Origin: Akkermansiaceae bacterium
Lineage (GTDB): Bacteria; Verrucomicrobiota; Verrucomicrobiia; Verrucomicrobiales; Akkermansiaceae
NCBI GenBank assembly: GCA_026421245.1
Contig: JAPKDJ010000011.1
Span: forward strand, 1-64,000
Length of the DNA: 64,000 nucleotides
Direction of reading: 5' to 3'
Shown here in pieces: positions 8,923 to 17,156 of the stretch. The translations under genes and the position numbers were made by a program. The notes under the pieces were generated by a model. That model was not told the DNA's origin, made no database searches, and saw nothing but the letters and a program-made list of their open reading frames with translations. Position 1 is the stretch's first letter. The number at the start of each line of letters is the position of its first letter.

Positions 8923-10062
8923 TTACTTTTCCCCCAGCGCAAAAAGCGTCCCGTCTTCACTCCCGATCAGGATCACTCCCTTCGCATAAGACGGAGCGGC
9001 CACGACCGCCTCTCCCAAGTCCACCTTCCAGACCTCCTCGCCCTTTTCAAGGTCCAAGGCATAAATCCGCCCGTCGCTTGACCCACAAACCAGCCCGTTC
9101 GTAAAGACAATGGGGGAACTCTCGACACGTCCTCCGGTCTTAAACTTCCAGACCGCGTCACCGCTAGCCCGAGAAATTGCGTGAATCTTTTTATCGCGCC
9201 CCCCGATATACACATTCTTCGCATCCACCGCCGGCGCCGCCATGAACGGGAAATTTCGGTCACTATAGTCCCAGTTCAACTGACCCTTCGTCAGGTCCGC
9301 TCCCATCACCTTGTTTGAGTGATCTCCCCAGGCCACGAAGCTCCCATCCGTCCCCACCGTCGAAACAATCGGAGCCTCGCCTTCGATCTTCTCGGTCGCT
9401 TTCCCGTCGGCCAGGCTCAAGGTGTAAAGGTAGTGGTCACATCCTCCAAAAACCACCCACTTGCCATCCACGACCGCCGGCGTTCCATTAATCGGCTGCT
9501 CGGTCTCATGCTTCCAGATCTCCTTTCCATCCTTCGCATTCAGCGCCCGGCATACCCCGTCATAACCATTCATGACAATCCACGTCTCCTTCCCGTCCGG
9601 ACTTTTAGTGATATTTACCCCGGCCGTGATCTTGTCCTCGGTCTCAATCGCCCACTTCTCATCGCCTGACATCAAATCTAGCGCATAAAGCTTCATGTCC
9701 TCACAGCCGATATAGATCGTGTTCCCGTGAATCGCTGGCGCCGCCTCAAAACTTTGTTCAAATTCCTTCTGCCACTTCTTTTCTCCCGTCTCCAATTCCA
9801 CTGCGGTCAAAAGACCCGCGCTATTCCCGAAAACAACCACATCCCTGCTCACCACCGCTTCCCCCACAATCGCCCCCTCGGTCTTAAACATCCACTTGAT
9901 CCCCGGCTTCCCTGGCAAAGCGACTCCCACCTGTCCCGACAAGCCGGCACCCCCGCGCGCAATTGGCCATTCATCCCTCTCCGCCTGCCCGGCCGCCTTC
10001 TTCTCCTGACCCTGACACGACCAAACCCCAAGAGCCATCGCAACAAACACTATCTTCTTCAT
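8923..10062 (-). CDS. PQQ-like beta-propeller lipoprotein
   Basis: Exported WD/PQQ-like propeller of 379 residues. The N-terminus (MKKIVFVAMALGVWSCQGQ) has a hydrophobic core followed by VWSC, a probable lipobox, so it is likely a lipoprotein. The body is a series of propeller blades with the repeated pattern ALD..GE..W (for example ALDLMSGDEKWAIET and ALDLEKGEEVWKVDL). Such proteins bind PQQ or serve as non-enzymatic scaffolds, and some resemble BamB; enzymatic residues cannot be recognised here. I chose ATG 10062 because it places the lipoprotein signal at the N-terminus; the frame runs open to 10194. It is convergent with and almost touching the MATE gene. A second propeller gene occurs at 21282. 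Confidence 0.87.
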   Translation of the reverse strand: MKKIVFVAMALGVWSCQGQEKKAAGQAERDEWPIARGGAGLSGQVGVALPGKPGIKWMFKTEGAIVGEAVVSRDVVVFGNSAGLLTAVELETGEKKWQKEFEQSFEAAPAIHGNTIYIGCEDMKLYALDLMSGDEKWAIETEDKITAGVNITKSPDGKETWIVMNGYDGVCRALNAKDGKEIWKHETEQPINGTPAVVDGKWVVFGGCDHYLYTLSLADGKATEKIEGEAPIVSTVGTDGSFVAWGDHSNKVMGADLTKGQLNWDYSDRNFPFMAAPAVDAKNVYIGGRDKKIHAISRASGDAVWKFKTGGRVESSPIVFTNGLVCGSSDGRIYALDLEKGEEVWKVDLGEAVVAAPSYAKGVILIGSEDGTLFALGEK

Positions 10063-10132
10063 GGGAGTATCCTGCCACAATTCGCTTATCAAGCAATCGG
10101 GCTTTCTATAGGCGGGCAAAACACCTTGGAAT

Positions 10133-10339
10133 TTGGCAGACACCCTGCCGACGGAAACAAGAATTTCTGAAACATCCTTTGAACGCATTGCCACGATTTC
10201 CTATGATCCAAAAAGCTTTGCGGAAAATCTCAGGGGCACCGTTTCAACCACCCATGGAGGGCGCTTTCCAAAGTTCATTGAGAAGGAGATCCAAGAACTG
10301 AGACTTGAACAATCATATGAAAATGCCCCCTCGGCTTAA
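10133..10339 (+). CDS. Possible small protein, 68 residues, unknown
   Basis: Frame from a TTG at 10133 to a stop at 10339 in the gap between two minus-strand genes. The composition is balanced and protein-like (ISYDPKSFAENLRG), more so than random shadows, but there is no ATG and no recognised domain. An in-frame stop lies just upstream. It may be a small gene with a TTG start or the tail of a decayed gene. Confidence 0.33.
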   Translation: MADTLPTETRISETSFERIATISYDPKSFAENLRGTVSTTHGGRFPKFIEKEIQELRLEQSYENAPSA

Positions 10340-10346
10340 TTCCGCG

Positions 10347-11390
10347 CTATAGCGCATCACGATAAATCGCTTCAAAATCCCCGACCTCCAAAGTGCGGGG
10401 ATTAAACTGCCCCGTCCACTGCTTCGCCGCCTCCTCTGCCAGTTGGGGAATTTCATCGAATGGAACATCAACCGGATTCAGCTCCGCCAACTCGCGCAAG
10501 TTCTCCACCCACTCGATCAACCCCGGCTTCAGTTCATCGTAAATCTCTCCCACCACCCCGGCATTCCAACGCATCACCGTCGGCAACATCGTCATCACCG
10601 CACGACCGTGCACCACATCAAAATGCGCGGTCAAAGGATTCGCCGACGCGTGGGCCGCTCCCAACATACTCGCCTCGATCGCGCGACCAGCCAGAGCCGC
10701 TCCCATCAACATTTCTCCTCGTTCTTCAACCGTTGCCGTCCCCTTCAGAATTTTTTCAATCACCGCCTCAATCCTGCGAAAAGCCTCAACCGAAAACCGC
10801 TGGGATTCCTCCGTCCGCTTGTTGCAAACCGCACTCTCGAGAGCATGCGAAAGTGCATCCAAGGCCGTCAGCCTGGCCACTCCTAATGGCATTGAGGCCG
10901 TCAGCTCGGGATCCAAAATCGCCACCTTTGCCAAGGCCCGCGGGTCCCCGCACGCCATCTTCTCGTGTGATTCGTCCCGGCTCAATACCGCATAACTCTG
11001 GCACTCACTCCCCGTTCCCGCGGTTGTCGGAATCGCGATAAAAGGCAACATCTCCCCCTTCGCCTTCCCGTGCCCCTGATAGTCCGACATCGTCCCGCCT
11101 CCACTCAGGAGAAACAAGACGCCCTTCGCCGTGTCCATTGAACTTCCTCCGCCCAACCCAATGATGACATCAGGGTTGACCTCCCGCGCAAACTCCGCGC
11201 AAAGCGCCACATCCTTCTCACACGGATTCTCGTGCACTTTGTCAAAAACCGCGACCTCATCCAGTAACTCAACGGCCCGATCGACATGCCCGGCCGCCAC
11301 GATCCCCGCATCCGTGACAATCAAGGCTCGGCCTTTGACCAACGAAGAGAGATCTCGAAGCGAACCGGAACCGTGAATGATTTTCTGCAT
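10347..11390 (-). CDS. Iron-containing alcohol dehydrogenase
   Basis: NAD(P)-dependent group III alcohol dehydrogenase of 347 residues, a typical family length. The nucleotide-binding loop GGGSSMDTAK (about residues 80-89) and the PTTAGTGSEC segment (121-130) are present. Metal ligands line up as D178, H182 (TALDALSHALE), H247 and H261 (ANPLTAHFDVVHG region). It should reduce or oxidise small alcohols, aldehydes or glycerol-like substrates in the cytoplasm; the exact substrate is not readable. The gene seems monocistronic, divergent from the sulfatase gene with about 145 bases between starts. The stop codon overlaps a 12-bp palindrome (10344-10355, GCGCTATAGCGC) of unknown role. Confidence 0.9.
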   Translation of the reverse strand: MQKIIHGSGSLRDLSSLVKGRALIVTDAGIVAAGHVDRAVELLDEVAVFDKVHENPCEKDVALCAEFAREVNPDVIIGLGGGSSMDTAKGVLFLLSGGGTMSDYQGHGKAKGEMLPFIAIPTTAGTGSECQSYAVLSRDESHEKMACGDPRALAKVAILDPELTASMPLGVARLTALDALSHALESAVCNKRTEESQRFSVEAFRRIEAVIEKILKGTATVEERGEMLMGAALAGRAIEASMLGAAHASANPLTAHFDVVHGRAVMTMLPTVMRWNAGVVGEIYDELKPGLIEWVENLRELAELNPVDVPFDEIPQLAEEAAKQWTGQFNPRTLEVGDFEAIYRDAL

Positions 11391-11483
11391 AGTCGGAGGA
11401 CGGAGGAACTTGCCTCGATTTTCCTACCCTGCAAGGCTCATCTTATTTCAGAGAGATTGCAGAAAGTTGGGAAAACCCATAGA

Positions 11484-11524
11484 CCCCCAACTACGCCTCG
11501 TCAGATCGGGCCAGGCAGCAGCCT
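11484..11524 (+). other. SRP RNA-like core motif, apparently truncated
   Basis: The string GTCAGATCGGGCCAGGCAGC followed by AGCC (around 11500-11523) resembles the conserved helix-8 region of bacterial SRP RNA, whose hallmark is GUCAG, a short stem-loop, then AGCAGCC. The upstream CCCCCAAC stretch is also reminiscent of the 5' half. However, only about 14 bases separate it from the sulfatase start at 11537, so a complete 3' strand cannot fit, and the bases after AGCAGCC do not pair with the 5' strand. It is either a chance match or a truncated copy. Confidence 0.22.
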
Positions 11525-11536
11525 TCTCTCATCAGA

Positions 11537-14500
11537 ATGATCAAGACCTCCCTCTCTCTCCTCCTTGCCGTTCCCCTGTTCGCCCAGCAACCTAATGTCG
11601 TTGTCATCATCTCGGATGATGCCGGCTACGCCGACTGGGAGTTCATGGACGCCTCCCTCCAAGCCGTGAATCCCGGCCAGGCCCCCAGCCCGGTTCCCAC
11701 CCCAAATCTAAATGCCCTCCGCAGTCGCGGCACCCTTCTCACCAACGCATACACCGCTGCGGTTTGCTCTCCCTCCCGAGCCGCCATCGTCACCGGTTCC
11801 TACCAGCAACGCATTGGTTACGAATACAATATCAACAACCTCACCGGTGCCACTGCCATTGACGGACTCTCTCCCGATACCACCACCATCTTCGACCGCA
11901 TGGGTGCCGAAGGCTACACCACCGGAGCCATCGGAAAATGGCACATCGGTGCCCGCGCCAACGACATCGGCCTTGGCAACCGCCCCGAGAACCAAGGGGT
12001 CGACGAATTTTTCGGCATCTGGAAAGGCTCCCGTAACTACACCATCGGCTCGACCACCGGATCAGGCGAACTCCGTGAAACCATCACCTCCCCGTTCTCC
12101 GATACCGTTCTCGAAACCACCGCGCCTTGGAACACCAACAACAACTACGTCACCAACGCCTTCGGAATCGGTGCGGTGGACTTCATCGATCGACACTACG
12201 CCGACCCTGATCCCTTCTTCCTCTACGTCGCCTTCACCTCGCCACACGGACCCATCGGCCCATCCCCCGATTTTAATGACCCGCGCATCGCCTCCCTCAC
12301 CGGGATTCGCAAGAACTACGCCTCCATGGTTCTGACAATGGACAAGGAAATCGGAACCATCCTCAACAAGCTCGATGACCCGGCGGGCGATGGCTCGGTC
12401 TCCCTCACCGCCAACACGCTTGTCATCTTCATCAACGACAACGGAGGGGCCAGAAACATCGGCACCGTCAACACTCCTCTCAACGATTTCAAAGGCTCGG
12501 TCTATGAAGGAGGCACCCGCGTCCCCATGATCATCGCCGGGCCGGGCCTCCCTTCCAATGAGACCTATCACGAACCCATCCACTCAATCGACATCCTTCC
12601 CACCTGTCTCGAGGCGACCGGCGCCACCCCTCCCGCCAACATCGATGGCGTCAGCCTCATTCCCTTCCTCAATGGCAGCGACACCGGATCTCCCCACGAG
12701 GTCCTCACCATCCGAAGTGAATCCAAGGTGAGCGTTCGCAAAGGCAACTGGAAGCTCACCAGAAATGGGGCCTCTTCCCCTTTCTCCCTCTTTGATCTTT
12801 CCCGCGATATCGGAGAAAGCACCAACCTCGCAGCGGCCAACCCCGAAGTCGTCGAAGAACTCCTTCGCGATTTTACCGCCTTCGAAGTGGGCGCCGACAA
12901 ACCCCGCCATGCCGGGCTGGGAAAAAATGCCAACACCATCAATCTCAACAACCATTTCATCCTAAATCCCCAACCAATTGATGTTGGCCCGTTCACCACA
13001 AACCTCTCCCTCGTCGGAGGCACCCTCCTCAATGGCGACTTCAATGCCGGCGGTGGATCCGGAGTCCAAACCTTCGATCAAACCATCTCCTGGCAAAACA
13101 TCGGCGCCGGCGCCGGAACCCTCAATGCCACCCAAACCTCGCTCAATGCCAACGGAACCCGCAATGGCATCATCGCGGAAACCGCTTCCCGCATCTTTGG
13201 TCTAGACACCAACCACACCCTGGCCACGGGTGAGATTTTCCAGGCCACCTATCAATGGCGGGACGCCTCAAACTGGAACGACGGCGGCGATAAGATCCGC
13301 ATCAGCCTGTTCACCACATCCGACAATACCGTGACCGGCGCCCAAACCATCATGGAATCGCTGGACTCGGAACTCTCCACCGCGAACTCGACCTACCAAA
13401 CAGAGATCGCCTTGTTCAACCCCGTCCCCGCATCAGCCAACGAAAAACGGCTGTTTGTCTCACTCAACTCGGCTCAAACCGGCTCAGGCTTCGCCCGGCT
13501 GGAGGACTTCACTCTCGACCGAGGCACTCTCGAAGAAGGAGGCGGTGCCGCCCTGCCCATCGCGCTCACCTGGTCCGCACAAAATGCCTGGATCGATCCC
13601 GACACCAATTCTCCGGATACCTTTTTAAGCCTCGATTCCTTCGCCGGATGTATTCTCGATTTTCCGGCCACGAACAACTTTTCCTACACCGCCGGCAACA
13701 ATCTCACTCGCCCCACCGGCCTCACCTTCATGCTCAACTCCCTGCGCATGACAGGGGAATTCGCAGGCGCTGCTCCGCAGACCGCAACCATTGACGGGAA
13801 CGAATTGCTCTTCACCCACAGCCTCTCCGACGTTCCCCCCAGCCTCGTGCTGGCAAGCACCGGACCGGAATTCGACTATCAAATCAAGACCCCATTCGTT
13901 CTCTACCACGACCTCATCATCTCGGGCGATGGCACCTCATCGTTCACCCTGAACGGCGAAATCAGCGAGTATCTTAATCCCGCAGGTTTGACCAAAACGG
14001 GATCCTCCAGCCTCCTTCTCACCACCAGCCCAAGCTACACCGGAACCACCACCATCAACGGAGGACAATTGACCCTCGCTCCCGACGTCAACCTCTCAGC
14101 AACCGCAGAAGTCGTGATGAGTCAAAGTGGAATCCTAGGAGGAAACGGCACCGTCGACGCAAAAATTCGCGGCGCGGGAACGATCTCCCCTGGCCAATCA
14201 ACCGGCACCCTCACCGCAACGAATGACGCCAGCATCGGCGCGCTGTTCATTGAGATCGACGGAGCATCCAGCGACCGTTTCGACGTCACCGGGCAGCTTG
14301 ATATCTCCGGAGCCACGCTCACCCTCATCAGCCTCGACGGCGGTTTCACCGAGCCCAGCTATCCTATCGCATCATACGGGACTCTCACCGGCCCCTTCGC
14401 CACCATCATCAACCTCCCCGCTGAATACTCGATCGACTACGCCTTTGAGGGAAACCAGATTGCCCTCGTGAGCAACACCGACCCATTCACGGTCTGGTCA

Positions 14501-14872
14501 CAAACCACCCACGATCTCACCGGAGAAGACGCCGACTTCAACGCCGATCCCGACAAAGACGGACTCCCAAATGGAATTGAATTCACGATCGGATCAAACC
14601 CAACCACTGCCGATCAGGAGATCCCCATCCAATTCCAAACTCCCGGGGGGAGCACGATCGTCACCTTCCCTCTCTCAGCCCAGGCAGCCTATCTGGATCC
14701 TGTTCCCCAGTTCTCAAACAACCTGATAACTTGGGACGACAAGATTGATGAAATGGAAGGCCACCTTTCCATCGAAGAAGATTTCTACGCCCCCTCACTT
14801 CACAGGGTGACCATCGAATTCATTCATCCCTCTTCTCCTCGCCGCTTCCTCCGCCTTCACGTCTCCCGCTAG
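11537..14872 (+). CDS. Secreted multidomain sulfatase with beta-strand-repeat tail
   Basis: Extracellular type I sulfatase of 1111 residues, releasing sulfate from sulfated glycans or similar esters. A signal peptide (about residues 1-16) leads into the alkaline-phosphatase-fold sulfatase domain. Metal ligands D27/D28 (ISDDAG) and the formylglycine motif CSPSR (C77 to R81) are intact, as are GKWHIG and INDNGG. A domain of about 170 residues follows (about 495-665) that also occurs in the phosphatase gene at 17157. Next come an autotransporter-associated beta-strand-type repeat (GTTTINGGQLTL) and a calcium-binding-like stretch (DADFNADPDKDGLPNG, about 998-1013), ending in a RRFLRLHVSR tail common in exported verrucomicrobial proteins. 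A formylglycine-generating enzyme is needed but not in this window. First gene of an exported-protein block. Confidence 0.9.
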   Translation: MIKTSLSLLLAVPLFAQQPNVVVIISDDAGYADWEFMDASLQAVNPGQAPSPVPTPNLNALRSRGTLLTNAYTAAVCSPSRAAIVTGSYQQRIGYEYNINNLTGATAIDGLSPDTTTIFDRMGAEGYTTGAIGKWHIGARANDIGLGNRPENQGVDEFFGIWKGSRNYTIGSTTGSGELRETITSPFSDTVLETTAPWNTNNNYVTNAFGIGAVDFIDRHYADPDPFFLYVAFTSPHGPIGPSPDFNDPRIASLTGIRKNYASMVLTMDKEIGTILNKLDDPAGDGSVSLTANTLVIFINDNGGARNIGTVNTPLNDFKGSVYEGGTRVPMIIAGPGLPSNETYHEPIHSIDILPTCLEATGATPPANIDGVSLIPFLNGSDTGSPHEVLTIRSESKVSVRKGNWKLTRNGASSPFSLFDLSRDIGESTNLAAANPEVVEELLRDFTAFEVGADKPRHAGLGKNANTINLNNHFILNPQPIDVGPFTTNLSLVGGTLLNGDFNAGGGSGVQTFDQTISWQNIGAGAGTLNATQTSLNANGTRNGIIAETASRIFGLDTNHTLATGEIFQATYQWRDASNWNDGGDKIRISLFTTSDNTVTGAQTIMESLDSELSTANSTYQTEIALFNPVPASANEKRLFVSLNSAQTGSGFARLEDFTLDRGTLEEGGGAALPIALTWSAQNAWIDPDTNSPDTFLSLDSFAGCILDFPATNNFSYTAGNNLTRPTGLTFMLNSLRMTGEFAGAAPQTATIDGNELLFTHSLSDVPPSLVLASTGPEFDYQIKTPFVLYHDLIISGDGTSSFTLNGEISEYLNPAGLTKTGSSSLLLTTSPSYTGTTTINGGQLTLAPDVNLSATAEVVMSQSGILGGNGTVDAKIRGAGTISPGQSTGTLTATNDASIGALFIEIDGASSDRFDVTGQLDISGATLTLISLDGGFTEPSYPIASYGTLTGPFATIINLPAEYSIDYAFEGNQIALVSNTDPFTVWSQTTHDLTGEDADFNADPDKDGLPNGIEFTIGSNPTTADQEIPIQFQTPGGSTIVTFPLSAQAAYLDPVPQFSNNLITWDDKIDEMEGHLSIEEDFYAPSLHRVTIEFIHPSSPRRFLRLHVSR

Positions 14873-14929
14873 ATCAATTGGAAATATTATCTTGTCGATA
14901 GGGTTGAAATTTTTTTAAAAGACACAGTT

Positions 14930-15886
14930 ATGACTTTGAAAGTTCTTTTCATCCCCCTCATTTTACCCTCCTCCCTCTTTTCCGCGACCCTTTACACTGG
15001 CTCGCCAAACAACATCTTTGATACCGGCAATTGGGATGCCGGACTTCCTGCAATTGGCAATCAAGGCACAATCTCAACGGATTCCGCTTGGCCCTCTAAC
15101 AACGATCTCAACGGGTGGGACCTCCTCCTGACCGGTGGAACTCTCACCGACGCATCCACTTCATTCAGCACAAATGAAATTTACGGAGGAACCAAATTCA
15201 ACATCCAAGGCGGTACCTGGCAACGAGGCGGAGTCGTCCGGATGCACGGAGGCGCCGAGGTCACCATAGGTAGCGGAGCCGCAACCATCGGAGGAATCGC
15301 CGCCATTTCAGCTGCTACCGGAGGCGGACAGGATGGCGGATTCAGCCTGAATGTATCAGGCGGCACCATGACGATGAACAACGTCATTAACTTCAACAAT
15401 CAGGCCAACCTCAGCACCATCAATGTCTCGGGCGGCTCCCTCATCATGGGATACGTTGCTTCAGATGCTAGGACCATCGATGAATCCAACTCTCTCTTCA
15501 ATCTTACCGGAGGCGCTCTGAGCTCCTACAGCCTGAACATGTCTGCCGCAGACAACAATATCGTGGTCACGCTGAGCGACGGACAATTCATTGTCGGCGC
15601 CGGTGGCTACAACCCGAATTCCACTGACGGCATTACCGACGAAAGAAACGTCAACTTTACCCCGGGGGGCTCTGCCACCTGGCAACTTGAAGGAGCCGAT
15701 CAGGCACTATTTGAAGGACTCTACACCAATGGCACCCTTCTCGCCGGCAGTGACAACTCCGCCCCCTTCGACTCAACCTTCCAGGTCTCCGGCGACACCA
15801 TCTCACTGCTCGCCGTTCCCGAGCCATCCAGCGCTCTTCTCTCCCTGGTTGGCCTCGCCGCCTTTGTCCGGCGGAAACGCTCCTGA
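14930..15886 (+). CDS. PEP-CTERM exported beta-repeat protein
   Basis: Exported protein of 318 residues. An N-terminal signal peptide is followed by a Gly/Ser/Thr/Asn-rich right-handed beta-type body with repeated N-x-SGG segments (NVSGGTMTMNN, NVSGGSLIMG). The C-terminus is a textbook PEP-CTERM sorting signal: VPEPSSALL, hydrophobic helix, then RRKRS (residues 296-318). Such proteins are processed by an exosortase and displayed or shed with exopolysaccharide; no exosortase is in the window. The gene at 15975 is a tandem paralogue of the body with a different C-terminus. A 9-bp inverted repeat follows the stop (15889-15923). Role is probably adhesive or matrix-related (inference). Confidence 0.88.
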   Translation: MTLKVLFIPLILPSSLFSATLYTGSPNNIFDTGNWDAGLPAIGNQGTISTDSAWPSNNDLNGWDLLLTGGTLTDASTSFSTNEIYGGTKFNIQGGTWQRGGVVRMHGGAEVTIGSGAATIGGIAAISAATGGGQDGGFSLNVSGGTMTMNNVINFNNQANLSTINVSGGSLIMGYVASDARTIDESNSLFNLTGGALSSYSLNMSAADNNIVVTLSDGQFIVGAGGYNPNSTDGITDERNVNFTPGGSATWQLEGADQALFEGLYTNGTLLAGSDNSAPFDSTFQVSGDTISLLAVPEPSSALLSLVGLAAFVRRKRS

Positions 15887-15888
15887 AC

Positions 15889-15923
15889 AGGAGCCATCGT
15901 ATTCTTTGTTTCAAATGGCTCCT
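15889..15923 (+). terminator. Inverted repeat after PEP-CTERM gene
   Basis: AGGAGCCAT (15889-15897) pairs perfectly with ATGGCTCCT (15915-15923) across a 17-base loop, beginning three bases past the stop codon at 15886. Only a weak T stretch follows directly. Likely a transcript end or an mRNA-stabilising hairpin between the two paralogues. Confidence 0.45.
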
Positions 15924-15974
15924 CTTGTGACATTGGGGCCTTTTTTATCGCCATACTTCCCAACCTTCAGGCCC

Positions 15975-17111
15975 ATGAAGCAACATCTCATCATTCTCTC
16001 CCTACTCAGCTCAGCTGCTTTGAGCGCCCAGACCACTTTCACGGGGACTCCCGACAACATTATTGACGCCCTCAACTGGGACAACGGTCTCCCCACCCTG
16101 ACCCAGCAGGGAACGATCTCGTCCGATGCCACCTGGCCTTCAGACAACGATCTCGATGGCTGGGATCTTGTCCTCACCGGAGGAACCCTCACTGATGGCT
16201 CCACCTCATATCTCCTAAATGAAATCATGGGTGGAACCAAATTTGATATTCAAGGAGGCACCTGGCAACGAGGCGGAGTCGTCCGGATGCACGGCGGCGC
16301 TATTCTTAGTATCAACGGCGGCACTGCCAACCTCGGAGGAATCGCCGCCATTTCAGCGGCCGTCGGCGGCGGACAGGACGGCGGGTTCACCCTCAATGTC
16401 GCCAGCGGATCCATAACGATGAACAATGTCATCAATTTCAACAACCAGGAAAACACCAGCACCATCAACGTCTCCGGCGGTACATTCACGATGGGCTACA
16501 TCTCACTGCAAACCCGGCCCATCGACGAAGCCAACACATTCTTCAACATATCGGGCGGAACTCTGGAGACCTACAGCCTCCGCATGAGCGCAAATGATCC
16601 CAATATCGTTGTCACCGTCTCCGGTGGAGAACTCAATATCGGAGCAGGGGGCTACAACCCCAACTCACTCGACGGAATCACCGACCAACGGCATATCAAC
16701 TTCCCCCTCAACAGCGCCGGCACCCTCACGATCACGGACGCCACTCAACTCACCTTTGAAGAATTCTACACAGCCGGGACTCTCCTCTTCAATGGCTCCA
16801 ACACAGCTCCCTTCAACGAAGTTTTCTTTGTCCAGGGCAGTACCCTCTCCCTCGGAGCCTCAGCTCAATCTCTCGAAATTACCGACGCCACCTTCAATCC
16901 CTCCACCAACGAAGTCACCCTTCGGTGGATCGACACCGGAACCACCTATCTCATTCAGGCAACCGATGATCTGAACTTTTTCGAAGGAGTCTCCGAAATC
17001 AACGTCAATGAAACCGCCGACACCACCTCTTATCCGGGCGAGATTGCTTTCACCTTCACTGACCCCAGCGCCGCTCAAAAGAGATTCTGGCGGGTCAAGG
17101 GCGGCTCCTAG
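15975..17111 (+). CDS. Exported paralogue of the PEP-CTERM protein with different C-terminal tail
   Basis: Exported protein of 378 residues with signal peptide (MKQHLIILSLLSSAALSAQ). The body closely matches the preceding gene, including identical runs such as GGTWQRGGVVRMHGG and MNNVINFNNQ, so the two arose by tandem duplication. The end differs: instead of PEP-CTERM it carries a small beta domain (ITDATFNPSTNEVTLRW ... FWRVKG) that ends many exported verrucomicrobial proteins, and a fragment of the same domain stands alone at 57304. The longer open frame starting at 15591 lies over the previous gene and is not used; ATG 15975 gives the signal peptide. The pair suggests two display routes for one surface module. 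Function unknown. Confidence 0.87.
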   Translation: MKQHLIILSLLSSAALSAQTTFTGTPDNIIDALNWDNGLPTLTQQGTISSDATWPSDNDLDGWDLVLTGGTLTDGSTSYLLNEIMGGTKFDIQGGTWQRGGVVRMHGGAILSINGGTANLGGIAAISAAVGGGQDGGFTLNVASGSITMNNVINFNNQENTSTINVSGGTFTMGYISLQTRPIDEANTFFNISGGTLETYSLRMSANDPNIVVTVSGGELNIGAGGYNPNSLDGITDQRHINFPLNSAGTLTITDATQLTFEEFYTAGTLLFNGSNTAPFNEVFFVQGSTLSLGASAQSLEITDATFNPSTNEVTLRWIDTGTTYLIQATDDLNFFEGVSEINVNETADTTSYPGEIAFTFTDPSAAQKRFWRVKGGS

Positions 17112-17156
17112 TCTCTCGTGCCAATTGATGATTTTCCAAAGACTGCATCCAGCCCC

